NCBI GenBank assembly: GCA_023014365.1 | Contig: JAEBUN010000013.1 | Span: forward strand, 992,001 to 1,056,000 | DNA: 64,000 bases | Reading direction: 5' to 3' | Source of the DNA: Lepiota brunneoincarnata | Taxonomy: Eukaryota > Basidiomycota > Agaricomycetes > Agaricales > Agaricaceae | Shown: piece after piece, positions 1 to 10,345 of the stretch | Layout: every line of letters begins with the position of its first letter | How positions within the stretch are numbered: the stretch's first letter is position 1 | Program-made: the position numbers and the translations under genes | Notes under the pieces: generated by a model | What the model saw: the letters and a program-made list of their open reading frames with translations, nothing else | What the model was told of the DNA's origin: nothing | Database searches by the model: none

Positions 1-310
1 ATTTATGTCCCAACGTGAAGTGAAATGTGCCCTCTGGTACTACGTCCAAATCCCTGCGAGGTCGTAATTGATTAGTGGTTTACTCTTTGTTGCACGTAGA
101 TCCTCAGCATGAGACTCCATTCACCTAAAGTGTACCGCATAGAGGTTACCAGTCAAGACCGTACCCGACTTCTCATACCTGGTGTCAATAGCAAGGCCGT
201 CATTTTCTCTGGACGGAGCAATTCGCCTGGGCCACATGTACCATTAGCAAGTCCCTGAGATAAGGCATTTTCACTAACTCTATTTGAAAGAGATCGTAGG
301 CGGGGCCGGA

Positions 311-600
311 TCACAAACATCGGGATTTGCGGACGAAAAATTGGCCGTCAGGGCGCTCTTGAACAGTTTGAGGCCACCTGTGGCGAATCAAGGATAGTCT
401 CGTCAAAGAAATAATACGGGGTGGACTAGTGAGAAATGTGGGTACGGTGCGTCTTTGCGACGGAAAACTGTCTAGGTAGCAATGCCCGTCCGACGGCTGA
501 CGGTGAATCAAATAAGCACCTTCCCCTTCCCTATACTAATGGCGCCTTCGGCGGCGCAGGTCGGGGCTTTGTACTGGCTGATTTAGATCTACGGTGGGTC
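311..600 (-). pseudogene. Relic of a CxWCC unit (C-terminal stub plus leader)
   Basis: Plus-strand bases 318-360 resemble the 3' end of the intact copies, the reverse complement of the CP-x-GQV-x-RRKD codons. The sequence then passes into the leader module that normally precedes these genes, ending in the GATCTACGGTGGG module near 590. No signal peptide or CxxCC codons remain in one frame. It is best read as a decayed copy. The similarity was judged by eye. Confidence 0.4.
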
Positions 601-1475
601 ATCTCGTAAAATCACAGCCTGGACTACCAACGTGCAACTTGCTGCTGGGTACCCAATGAAGAGGGGGAGGGCTGAGTCTATATGCGCAAGATAGACCGAT
701 GCCAAAGTGGGGTGGTCTTAATCCGTCTTCGGGTGGGTGGAATGAATATTGAGAATCAGGCGATCACACGCAACAGGATCGCTGATGGACTTATGAGGGT
801 GTAAACTTGGGAAATATTGATTATTATTGGCCAGGATTCGGAAATTCTGCTACGGTATAACGGAATCTTGACCTCTTTGGCTGCCCTGGTTCATCCATTA
901 ACAGGTGTTCAGCCCTGTATCTTGAAGCGATTAGGAAAAACATTATGCGGTTAAGTGGCTATTGGAATGATAATAGCGGAATGATACAACCTCGATCATG
1001 GTACTGACAGTCCCCACAAATTTTCGATGCGTGTTAAGGGCGCTGATCAGCCTAGCCGTACTCGGCCGCGCACAGATGAGCAGGATCCATCTCACTGCCT
1101 CCTGATCGGTCTTTTGATTCGCGGAATCTGGAACTTGACGCTTACAGACTTGCTTCACAGAAGAAATGTTATGCCGTAGAAAGCCATTTCCTCAGAGCCG
1201 ATAGGGTGCCTGTTGCTTGCTTTTTTTTCTGTTGGAGCTGCGTTAAATCCCCAAACAGAGTTGCATGAGCTCGCGGGTCACAAATTAGTGAATGTTCAGA
1301 ATAAATCTTTGGAGGAGGACATGGTAGGGAAACATTGGGTCATGGGCAAAGCGAGAAAGCGTTCATAAAAAACTAGTTACATTGACTCCATTTCCTTAGG
1401 TCTAAGAATAAGGAACCAACAGCGACTGTTCATACATATAGAGCCAAATTGAAATAAATTACCAACCTCTTAAAT

Positions 1476-1745
1476 TCAGCGAATTGGTTCACAACACCAC
1501 AAGCATCGATCTTTGCGGCGGGGAACTTGGCCGTCAGGGCAACCAAACCCTCGACTTGCTCCGTGATGCTCCCCCAAACCCTCCCAAGGGCAAGTCCGGA
1601 AACAGCCTGGAGGTAGCCACCGCGACGCATCAAGGGCACCCGGGGTGTCCGGCGCCTGTGTAACAGGGGATCCATTAGAGGCGGAGATCATCATCAGGGC
1701 AAGGGCGGCTATGAGAACGGGCGTGGTTGGAAAAACAGATTTCAT
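1476..1745 (-). CDS. Small secreted six-cysteine protein, CxWCC family copy 1
   Basis: A single uninterrupted frame encodes 89 residues. Residues 1-25 form a signal peptide with a short basic start, a hydrophobic core at about 10-22 and a likely cleavage near SNG/SPV. A Pro/Ala-rich linker with the family tag QAPD follows. Cysteines lie at 48, 52, 69, 81, 84 and 85, giving C-x3-C-x16-C-x11-C-x2-CC with Trp inside the last motif. Six cysteines could form three disulfides, so an extracellular role is inferred. The start is the only ATG before the hydrophobic core, and a TATA-like box lies 169 bp upstream. I know of no named family that fits. An effector, defence peptide or structural cell-wall protein are all possible. 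Confidence 0.75.
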   Translation of the reverse strand: MKSVFPTTPVLIAALALMMISASNGSPVTQAPDTPGALDASRWLPPGCFRTCPWEGLGEHHGASRGFGCPDGQVPRRKDRCLWCCEPIR

Positions 1746-1913
1746 GCTTGGTGTTCACAAGGGCAGCACGACGTGGTTGTACAGGGGGAAGCTGAGGAAC
1801 GCGTTGTAAAGAGCTTGAGGGCTCATTAGGAGTTATTTGAAGAACAACAGAAGGGCTCACCACAGAAGGGAAACGCGGGGGTAGTGTTAGTGAGGGGTGC
1901 AGATGTGGTGTGC

Positions 1914-1921
1914 CTTTTGTA
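1914..1921 (-). promoter_or_regulatory. TATA-like element of CxWCC copy 1
   Basis: TACAAAAG on the minus strand, 169 bp upstream of the ATG at 1745. The same element recurs at nearly the same distance before six other copies. A likely 5'UTR intron donor, GTGAGCC, follows near 1860. Confidence 0.5.
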
Positions 1922-2454
1922 CGACTCGAGGAGGCTGTCATCCTTTTACGATGACTGGAGTAAGCGCCTTAGAGTCCGCAAGTTGAGGTTTATCCTAGCT
2001 GATTTCAATCTACGGTGGGCCACTTGCATGAAATCACAGCCTCGTGTTGCCAACAGGCAGCTTGCTACTATGTGACAAACCTTGACGAGGAGGCAAACTA
2101 AGCCCGCGTGTGAGATAGTTCAAATAGACTGATGCCAAGGCAATACCAACCCGTCTTTGAAGCGGAGTAGACCCAATCGTAAGTTGAGGGCCGCAGTTGC
2201 GGAGTCATAAATATTTGAATCTGAATATGCGTGCGCTCGTGATAGTTGGGTCTCAGCAGGCCTTGGGCCAGCTCGGGTCTCGAGATTTGCTAGAACTTCC
2301 GTTACGGTATGCTCCGGTTCCGGAATATCGGAACCTGACTTCTTGTTTGTGCATACGGTCGTTGTCAAAAACTCTAATGGATAGTTCGGCGTCGTGTCTG
2401 TATTTTATCTATCCATACTAAACAGGATAATTCGATCAGGGTATGCTGAAAAGT

Positions 2455-2620
2455 CCCTGACATTAGCTTCTAGACTCGCTCTGTTTGATAGAGATCAAAA
2501 GCTGCTTCTTCAAAGCCGGACGCTTTTGCCTTGCACACCGGGAGATCCACTCCTAGCAAAAGCAGGCCGTTGTCACAATGGGGGCAGTGGGGACTCGGCA
2601 AATGTTGCGCGGCTTCTACA
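2455..2620 (-). pseudogene. Possible relic of a CxWCC signal-peptide region
   Basis: This stretch aligns by eye with 15760-15910, which still carries the ATG and hydrophobic leader codons of a decayed copy. Both share the CTCGCTCT-x-TTTGATAGAGATC module followed by sequence resembling GGATCCATTAGAGAC, the codons around the NGSPV cleavage site. No usable reading frame is left. Confidence 0.3.
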
Positions 2621-2751
2621 TGATAAGTCGGTACTATGGGCGACATAATGTTGAGATGCCTGAGACGCTCAAATCTTCATCGCGACGCATAATGCCCGAT
2701 AACAGATACCTGCCAGGTACATTGTCTTAATCTCCACAAAATTACGCTGTA

Positions 2752-3520
2752 CAGTCGAATCTCTCTTAACCGATAGGCCTCGGTCACACCCTGGCACTAT
2801 CGGTTACGACAGCTTATAGGGTTTGAAAAAGTAGAGAAAATAGAGTATCATTATGTAATTTTTTTTCAAGATGCAATACATGGGTGCTAAAGCGTCGTAA
2901 ACCAAGCCTTCGAAGAGAAATAATCAGTGATAGATGTGTTCTTGAGAGAAGCGCCTCTCGCAACCTCTGAACAGCATTCATTTCTTCCTTTCCCAATCCA
3001 TCCTTTTCCATCTTGTTACCATTGGAGCGTGCCCCAAGTAAACTGACAACTTGCTCCTCCCAGACAAGATTTCCCTCATTATCCAGCCAATCCTCATCCC
3101 CAGTTGAAATAGGCTGTTTCTTGGCCAACGCTGCTTCAAGTTCTGCCTTCCGTGATTGCATTTGTTTTTTCAGAGCTTCTTGAGAACTTTGATTGAAATA
3201 ATAGTCATTTTTGAGAAAGTAAGTGTCGAATGTGAGGTAATATAAAGGGTACCAAAAAATTTCATTGCCACCAAAAGTCACACAAAATTTGTTATTAAAG
3301 GTCAGACCTGCTGTATTCTAGAATATTCCATTCATTATTATGGGCATCTCATAAGTCCCTATCGGTTTTGGTCCCCCAAATTACCTATCAGTTATCAGAT
3401 AGTACAGATTTATCGGTTATGGGGTCCAAATCCCTGCTAACCAATTTGGTTACTACCACCAACTATCGGTTACGACAGATTATTGGTTTTGACCGCTATC
3501 GGTTATGACAGCTTTGACTG
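2752..3520. mobile_element. Non-autonomous pogo/Fot1-like DNA transposon (769 bp)
   Basis: Terminal inverted repeats begin CAGTC at 2752 and end GACTG at 3520. The first 25 bases of each end match at 21 positions and finish with TAACCGATAG. The dinucleotide TA flanks both ends (2750-2751 and 3521-3522), the target-site duplication used by Tc1/mariner-pogo elements. Several subterminal copies of ATCGGTTA(C/T)GACAG occur inside both ends. The internal sequence is far too short for a complete DDE transposase, so this is an internally deleted or MITE-like element. It sits between CxWCC units 1 and 2. Confidence 0.75.
2814..3281 (-). pseudogene. Residual transposase C-terminal tail inside the pogo-like element
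   Basis: The open frame encodes up to about 155 residues. Its middle part is a lysine/glutamate-rich helix (EALKKQMQSRKAELEAAL) followed by an acidic stretch with DEDWLDNEGNLVWEEQ. This resembles the poorly conserved acidic tail of pogo/Tigger-like DDE transposases in fungi, a family inference made without a search. No DDE triad or CENP-B-type helix-turn-helix is present. It is bracketed by the element's inverted repeats, so it is most likely leftover coding sequence. Confidence 0.4.
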
Positions 3521-4455
3521 TACTGATCATCCTGCTGTGTGAGACGATAAGGGCGATAAAATGTGATATGAATTAGTATCATTTGGGTTTGTGTGAGTGT
3601 GTGAGCGGCAACTTGCAGCAGTCTTGCCTGCTACTAGAGGCTATGAGTGTACAGGGAAATCTGATCTCAAGGTGTCCCTAATCCGTCTTCTGACTCACAG
3701 GTTCGGTAGGTTTGACACTTTAATCTTACAGATTGTTCCCGTTGATGAAAATATGGCCTAGTCTATGACGATGAGCCCGTGTGTTAACAGACATCATGCG
3801 GGCGGCATCTCACCGCTGGTGGTCAACACCGTGATTGTAGTGGACACCCTCAATACATGCATCTGGCATTGATCAGACTCGGTGCCTGATGCCAGCAGAT
3901 CTGATGACAGAAGATGTCGCATGCCATAGAAAGTCTTCTCGGAGCCGACAGGGGTACACTGCAATTTTTCGGGGCTTATTATGTCGAGGATGCTCTAAAT
4001 TCCCCAATTCAACTTCGCACTGAGGATGTGGGTCACAAATAAGAGGAATGTTCAGTATAAATATTCGGAGGCCACAGTGAAGAGGCATTGAGTCATCGAC
4101 AAATAACGAGAAAGGGACTGTAAAAAATAAACTATACTTGACTCCATTTCCTTGGGCAGATGAATTAATGACAATATTTACTGCAGTATCATGCCATAGA
4201 TACAAGATATATATACAGATCACTAGGATCAGGAAAACTGGATCTTTACACTACCTATGTATGACGAGGCTCCATGGAATTTAAACCAATCTCGTGGCTA
4301 CCTAATCATAATAGAGTCCATTCATATGTACCTACAGTGTCTATGTAACTGAGAGACAAAAGGATGTTGACCTGACACCCACATTTCGACATGAACAAGG
4401 AGCTAACAACGGCTGTTTACTCAGAGCTAGCTGAAAACAAATCAGTCTCTCAGAT

Positions 4456-4720
4456 CTATCGACAGCACCATAAGCATCGGTCTGTAGGGCTGGGGCGGAA
4501 AACTTGACCATGGGGGCAAGTGGGCCATCTACCAAAAGAACCACGCTTGGGCCCATAACATATCAAATCCCGAACACAGTCCGAAGACGACCTGTTGTAG
4601 TGCACTGGGGGCAGCTGGCAGGTCCGGTGCCTGTGCAACAGGGGATCCATTAGAGATGGGGATCATCATCAGCACAAGAGCAGCTATGATGGTGGATGCG
4701 GTTGAGAAAACAGTTTTCAT
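4456..4720 (-). pseudogene. CxWCC family copy 2, frameshifted
   Basis: The ATG at 4720 opens a normal family signal peptide (MKTVFSTAS..., cleavage near SNGSPV, then QAPD). The frame then slips after the SALQQ codons and ends without cysteines. The neighbouring frame continues with C-x5-C, then CPHGQ and the terminal RCLWCC before a stop at 4456. A single net base change separates the halves. Single-base insertions also break unrelated conserved genes here, so an assembly error is as likely as a true pseudogene. The promoter box at 4901 is intact. Confidence 0.65.
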
Positions 4721-4900
4721 GTCCGATAATCACAAAGGTGGACGCGACGTGATTGTACAAGTTGAAGTTGAGGGACACGCCCTAAATAAACTGAGGCATT
4801 ATTAGGAGTTGCCTGAGGGGGAACAGAGAACTTGAACCTCACCACAGGAGAGAGAATACGGGAAGTATCAGTGTTAGTGGGAAGTATAGACATGGTGTGT

Positions 4901-4908
4901 CTTTTGTA
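4901..4908 (-). promoter_or_regulatory. TATA-like element of CxWCC copy 2
   Basis: TACAAAAG on the minus strand, 181 bp upstream of the ATG at 4720. It is followed downstream by the conserved leader with a GTGAGG-type donor near 4849. Confidence 0.45.
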
Positions 4909-4949
4909 CAATAGAAGGCTGCCATCGAGGCGCTGACGCCCTTGTTCGA

Positions 4950-5122
4950 GGATAGATTGGGACCCTCGGCATCAGCATCCATAGTACACGCAGACTTGTC
5001 TCGTCTTCCTTGTTGTTTGCCACATTATGATTTCGTGGAGGTGGCCCACCGTAGATCGAAATCAGTTGTCAGTACTGAGCCTCAACTTGCGGACTTAACG
5101 ATATCTATTCCAGTCATCGTCG
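4950..5122. other. In-place inversion of a unit module
   Basis: The module holding the GATCTACGGTGGG sequence reads on the plus strand in the other units but on the minus strand here (CCCACCGTAGATC near 5046). Sequence on both sides (4890-4945 and 5125-5180) keeps the usual orientation and order. Breakpoints are placed to within about 10 bp by matching the reversed copy to units 1 and 8. Confidence 0.6.
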
Positions 5123-6227
5123 GCCATGGTTGTGGAGTCATAAATGAATATGCATGCGAGCCTACGAGGGTCGGGTCTCAGATCTGGCCAGCTTTCGTCC
5201 TCGAGCTTCGGGATTTGCATGATTCTTGTTACGGTACATGCCAAAACCTCACTCCCTCTTTATGTGTAGTGTCGCTGTTAAACCTCCAATGATAGTTCTG
5301 GAGTTTCATCCGGGGCAAGAGGAGGTCCTGACATCAGTTTCTCGGCTCGATTTTCTGACAGAGACCCGAGGAATTAGGGGTGACACATTGAGAAGAGGTT
5401 TAGGGGAATACTTCAAATCGAAACCAAAGACACAAATAATCACTGTGTAGTATGCCACCACTCATTGAGGGAAGGGAATCAGAGGGGCTCAGGGCCCCGG
5501 GTGACACAGCAGGCGGTGATGCTCGGTCGGGAGGGTGAATATAGTGCGGCTCCTATACGGTGAGCAGATAGCATGGATGATATAATGTTATCAAAACACC
5601 CAGGCCGCTCATGCCCCGGCCATCCGTGTGTATGCAAATTTACACTATATTATGTGAGTGACACCGTAGCGCAGGTCTTGCATGTTAACCAGCACTGATC
5701 CCAGGGGTTTGAGGTTTGAAAGGTATAGAACTGTTCTCGTTGGTGAAGAATATGGTTAGTCCGTAATGATGAGCTACAGATGATGACATGGCGCGCGCAG
5801 AGGCCCTGCTATGTAGTGATATTTCATTCAATTTGCGGGCGCCAGGCCATTCATCCGCAAACATCATGGCGATGGTGGACACTCCCAGTATGTGTCCGGT
5901 GTTGATCGGACTTGGTGCCCGAGACCAGCAGATCAGAAGAAATGTTATATCATAGAAAGCCTTTTCGGGGCCGATAGCAGAGGTTTGTCGCATTTTTTCA
6001 GGGCTCGTTTTGTCAGATGCACTAAATCCCCACTTAAATTTGCGGGAGGTCGTGTGCCACAAATAAGAGAATGTTCAGCATAAATATTCTGAGAAGAGAA
6101 ACACTAGATCATAGACAGGGGACGAGGGGGGGTCTGTAAACGAATAGCTACATTCCTTAGGTACGTCAGGGGTGGCTGACAACGGCTGTTCACTCATAAA
6201 GCCAGCTGAATATCAAATCCTAGTCCC

Positions 6228-6494
6228 TCAGATTCGCATACAACACCACAAGCATCGGTCTTTGCGGCGGAGAACTTGGGGGAAGGGGCAACTGGGAGGC
6301 CATCCACCACCAAAACCATTGTCCAACCCAAAACAACTCGGATCCCAAAAGCAGCCCGGAGGCGGTCGCTGTGGAACATTGAGGACATCTGGTATGTCCG
6401 GTGCCTGTGCAGCAGGGGATCCGTTAGAGACGGGGATCATCGTCAACACAAGAGCGGCCATGATGACGGGTGTGGTTGGAAAAACGAATTTCAT
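6228..6494 (-). CDS. Small secreted six-cysteine protein, CxWCC family copy 3
   Basis: An intact 88-residue frame. The signal peptide (MKFVFPTTPVIMAALVLTM) is cleaved near SNG/SPA and followed by QAPDIPD. The cysteine pattern is C-x5-C-x14-C-x11-C-x2-CC, ending RCLWCC. The loop between the second and third cysteine is rich in Gly and Trp. The CFWD start of the mature domain is shared with copy 5, so copies 3 and 5 look like closest relatives. A TATA-like box lies 168 bp upstream of the ATG. Function is unknown; secretion is inferred from the leader. Confidence 0.75.
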   Translation of the reverse strand: MKFVFPTTPVIMAALVLTMIPVSNGSPAAQAPDIPDVLNVPQRPPPGCFWDPSCFGLDNGFGGGWPPSCPFPQVLRRKDRCLWCCMRI

Positions 6495-6661
6495 GTCCGA
6501 TATTCAGAGAGGGGGGACGCGTAATTGCACAGGCGAAGGTTGAGAGATTAGTTCTAAAGGACTAAGGCATCATTAAGAGCTGCTCGAGGAGGGGCGGAGA
6601 GGCTCACCACAAAAGGGATAACAAAGGAGTAGTGCTAGTGAGGAGTATGGACATGGCATGG

Positions 6662-6671
6662 CTTTTGTGTA
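6662..6671 (-). promoter_or_regulatory. TATA-like element of CxWCC copy 3
   Basis: TACACAAAAG on the minus strand, 168 bp upstream of the ATG at 6494. It is a variant of the box shared by the array, with two extra bases in the core. Confidence 0.4.
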
Positions 6672-7529
6672 CAAAAGAAAACTGTCATTATCGAGGCGCC
6701 GACGCCCTTGCTGCAAAGACTTGAATAGATACTTTCCCTTTGCTTATACTAGTGGCGTCCCCGCAGGTCGAGCATTGTACTGGCTGATTTCGATCTACGG
6801 TGGGTTACCTCCATGGAGTCACAGCCTGCATCGCCAACAGGCAACTTGCTGTTATGTGGCGAATGAGGAGGCAAGCCAGGTCCGCGTGTGCAAAACAGAC
6901 CAATGCCGAAGTAGTCCCGATCCGTCTCTGGAACGGGGTGGACCGAATAGTGAGAATCAAGAGATGAAGGCCATGGCTTCGGCGTCAGCGTTTTACACCT
7001 GAATCCACATATACTCGTGGTGGTCGCGCCTCAGCCTCGAGGCTCAAAGTTTGGCCAGAACCCTTGTTACGGCGCATGCAGATTCCAAAATGCCGGACCC
7101 CGACTTCTTCTTTGTGCATGGGAGCGCTGGTGAAAATTCTAGGGGCACTTCAGCGTCGTGCCTTGAAGCAATTAAAGAGGAACTTGGGCGGCGAGGGTCC
7201 AAAAGATGGTAATGGAGTGATAATAAACTCATGCATCTATCGATCAATAGTTTGGTAGGGGTGACGATAGGATGGCAAAGAGCAAAATATGCGATGGTGC
7301 GTGTCAACGACCTCACCGACCTGGCTGTGCTCGGCCGCTCACACTCAGGTAGAACTTTTCCCACCGGCTCGGGGTCAGGCTCTTATACGAGCCCCTCCCA
7401 TTGGTGTTCAATGTTTTACAAAAGTGATGTCAGTAAATCAAATCCGCGAAACGCATTACAAACAGGATAACGGGTAAGTTGGCCTAAGGAACCAGGCCGC
7501 CACAGGGTGTGTCCGTAGTCCTACTTGCC

Positions 7530-7763
7530 CTACGACTGACTAGGTCGACAGCAGTACCAGCACCCGCTGGTCTTGACGGGTCCCTGGCCGTTGGGACACG
7601 GAATTGATGGCCAAACGCCGCAGACTCTCCAACATTGAGGGCTACCATTGTCACCATCCCTCGAATCGGGCGCCTGAGCAACTGGGGTTGCTGCAGAGAT
7701 TGTTGCCATGCCTTGGATAAGAGCGATAACTATAAAAGGGCCAGGGACAGAGAAGAGCCTCAT
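7530..7763 (-). CDS. Small secreted six-cysteine protein, divergent CxWCC copy 4
   Basis: About 77 residues from the ATG at 7763 (an in-frame ATG at 7808 would add 15 residues but delay the hydrophobic core). The leader MRLFSVPGPFIVIALIQG is unlike the other copies. The mature start still has TPVAQAPD, and the cysteines run C-x3-C-x7-C-x11-C-x2-CC ending GCWYCC. Here Trp is the first of the two residues after the fourth cysteine, as in the second cluster near 48-50 kb. The loop between cysteines two and three is the shortest in the array. No TATA-like box of the array type was found at the usual distance, so its regulation may differ. Confidence 0.65.
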   Translation of the reverse strand: MRLFSVPGPFIVIALIQGMATISAATPVAQAPDSRDGDNGSPQCWRVCGVWPSIPCPNGQGPVKTSGCWYCCRPSQS

Positions 7764-8581
7764 AATATCTAGAAGCTCAGGTTGATGAGTTGAGGAGAGA
7801 ATATTCATGCAGAAGCTGGAACAAACCGACCTGGGGTCTGGATGGCACAGACTGGTGCAACAAGGCGAGCTACAAGTGGCTGGATTTTGGAAAGGATTTT
7901 AGCTGGTACTTTATCCAGAGTAACCGAGAACTCACTATCAAGGAATCGGATGGGGGGACGAAAGGGTTCCACCTCACTGTCATGTCGGTGGTTATATAGC
8001 CACGACCCTAGCCATAATGTATTGATGCCTGGCACGACTAGGCCTTTGACCTACGTCAGCATGCAATGCAGGCTAGCTAGTACATACATTCTTACGTTGG
8101 GGTTGTCGGCGCGTGCGGGTTGGTTCGGCCATGGCTATGGTCCTACCTATGGAGTCTGGGACAAAGAAAGCTCGGTTGTGATAATAAGGAGCTTCTATGT
8201 TTGGAAGTTTTCGAATACGTTCCTGGGGAGAGGAATAGTGCTCCTGTGCTGAACTCGACAGGTTCCTGCCCAAGAAAAGCAGACAGTACCGAGGAGAGTT
8301 CAACCGAATAAAGAATCACGTTAGAAGCCTAGTTGTCAAATAGAAAGGACAAAAGACGGCATTGCAATTATAGATTAACGTGGAGGTCCGAAAGTCCCAG
8401 GCCGAAGCCAGGCATTCGAGCGCACACCCAATCATAGATGGTCGACAGGCGATTGGACAGGAAAAACATATTGACTCACAGAATTTATCAGTAATCTCAC
8501 GTTTGTCATCGAGAGATAAACAAGGTGATTTAATCCGACAATGAATCTTGAACACGGTCTCTTTCTGTGCTTTCACCCCTG
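7764..8581. other. No recognisable gene
   Basis: Open frames up to about 136 codons occur on both strands, but none shows a recognisable domain, signal peptide or supported splice structure. The array modules are not evident here either. This may be the 5' flank of the SDR gene carried in with that block. Confidence 0.4.
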
Positions 8582-9667
8582 ATGTCTAGTACTCAACAAT
8601 CCCCTCTTGTCGCCCGAGAGGAATTAGCCACGCGGGTGATTCCTGCGATGGTGCTTTCGCAGGAGACCAATCCATTGACAGCACCAATTCCCGCACCAGA
8701 GGGATTGTCACCTGCGGAGAGGGCTGCTCGGCGATTTTCTGTGACTGGAAACGCCGTCGGTGTGTCTGAGGTTGTCTGTTTCCTCGACAGTAAAGTGACT
8801 ACAAAATCACAGTGACTGGTGGTGCTGGTTATCTTGGTCTAGCGGCGGTTCGGGGACTGCTTGAGCACGGGGCAACAGGGATAGTAATCTTTGATTTGTC
8901 CACGACCCTCGTTTCGTCGGAACGAGAGGTCGAAAAACTACGGGCAGACTTCCCTGGAGCAAAGATACTTGCACTTGAAGTGGACGTGACCGATGAAAGT
9001 GCAGTAGAAAGGGGAGTCCAGGAAGCAAAGTCCTCTTTGATGACCATAGATATGCTCCTATGTTTTGCCGGAGTGGTCGCGAATGCACATAGCGTGGATG
9101 TCAGCTCTGCAGAATGGAGAAAGGTGCTGGAGATTAATACGACAGGAAGTTGGCTTTGCGCACAGGCAGTGTCCAAGTTAGTGCGTGTGGGGATGGCGGG
9201 AATTTCAGCTACCTGATCAAATTCCCTAGGCACATGATCGCTCAGGGTCACGGAGGAAGTATCCTATTCATATCCTCGATTGCAGGGCATCAAGTCCTAT
9301 ACCCTCAGATACAAGTCGCCTATAACGTTTCAAAGGCCGGTATTTTGCAGCTGACGAGGTGCCTGGCAGCGGAGTGGGCACATTATGGCATCCGGGTCAA
9401 CAGCATTAGCCCGGGTTACATGAACACAATCCTGAACGCTGGAGAAACACTCGCACCCATGAGGGATATATGGGCTAGTAGAATTCCGGTGGGGAGGATG
9501 GGAGAGCCTGATGAATTAACAGGTGCTGTTATCCTGGTGTGTAGCCGATTTGCAGGAAGATACATCACAGGAGAGGATATCACAGTAGACGGTGAGTGCA
9601 GTATGCAATGAACTGTTTTCTTTACAACTTGCAAACGGGTTTAGGTGGGGGGAGGGTTTTGTATTAA
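8582..9667 (+). CDS. Short-chain dehydrogenase/reductase (SDR), four exons
   Basis: Exons 8582-8759, 8813-9176, 9230-9591 and 9645-9667 join to 308 residues. All three GT-AG introns are 53 nt. The protein has the classical SDR layout: nucleotide-binding VTGGAGYLG, LEVDVTDES, a FAG-type strand four, the substrate Ser in ISSIAG, catalytic YNVSK (YxxxK), VNSISPG and a closing ITVDGG. It most resembles the sorbose/xylulose/mannitol reductase-like classical SDRs, which use NADP(H) on sugars or polyols in the cytosol; that substrate is a family inference. The start is the first ATG of the frame. The last intron is supported by the diverged copy at 31.2-31.5 kb. Without it the protein would end six residues after VDG. 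The gene interrupts the CxWCC array. Confidence 0.88.
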
Positions 9668-9749
9668 GAAGGGGTGGTCATCAATTTATGTTTACAACGA
9701 GTAGAGCGTTCACAACAACAATAATACAAACGAGGGCAACCTGGGCTCG

Positions 9750-9985
9750 TCTTCTCGACCTCGTGAGATTGGTATTACAACTCCGGGTGAGTAAAGGAAT
9801 GATTGTAGGGAAACTTGAGACAGGGAGCGAGAGAGAGAGAGAGAGATGAGAGACTGAGAGAGTGAACTGAGGGAAGGAAACTGTAGATCCATTACGCTGT
9901 AGCTTATCAGAGGTCTTATGGCAGCGGAGACGTCCTCATCGTTGGGAGCTAATGTATCTAAGTATAAATGTGCTACTTAAATAGG
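9750..9985. repeat. Dispersed repeat, copy A
   Basis: It matches 11550-11745 in order: ATTACAACT...GGTGAGTAA, a GA-rich tract, TTACGCTGT, then GGAGACGTCCTC..GTTGGGAGCTAA and GTATAAATGTGCTACTT. It links the SDR block to the array unit downstream and carries no open frame of interest. Confidence 0.55.
9829..9846. repeat. (GA)9 microsatellite
   Basis: Nine perfect GA dinucleotides inside a longer purine-rich tract downstream of the SDR gene. Confidence 0.9.
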
Positions 9986-10009
9986 TGTGAGATATGGAGC
10001 AAAACTGGA

Positions 10010-10345
10010 CGTCAGAAGAAATCCACAAAATGCTTTAATCCAAGTTGGAAGATAGATCGCCCAACTGCTGGCAGGGATGGCGGAACCCTATCGTCTCCTC
10101 TTTGACATCGGTATCGTAGTAGGTCTCCTGTTCTTCTTTGCCTGTGTTGGTGGCACCCCTTGGGACATGGCATCCAAATGGTTGTTGGCATGCTTAACAA
10201 CATCAACGGTGGACCCAAGCAGTCTCGGTCAGGGTGGGCGACACAGAACATGTACAATTGATCCAAAGCGTTAAGAGCTTTGGGGTCGTCGAATTTGGGG
10301 AAGAGGGCGAGCCGGCTTCTTCGCAAGTTCTCAAATGTATAGTAC
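10010..10345 (-). pseudogene. UTP20 gene fragment with internal deletion
   Basis: The plus strand aligns closely with two separated parts of the UTP20 gene. Positions 10018-10220 match 37349-37553 and 10225-10325 match about 38013-38120, so about 460 bp of UTP20 are missing between them. Orientation is the same as in UTP20 (minus-strand coding). The fragment cannot make a functional UTP20, and it lies in the same order relative to the SDR gene as UTP20 does to the SDR relic at 31.2 kb. One stretch (DQLYMFCVAHPDRD) keeps a frame that is broken by an extra base in the full gene. Confidence 0.85.

Noticed and set aside
2752..3520. Independent host gene encoding a 155-residue protein
   Set aside because: The frame is wholly inside the terminal inverted repeats of a transposon and lacks its own start context.
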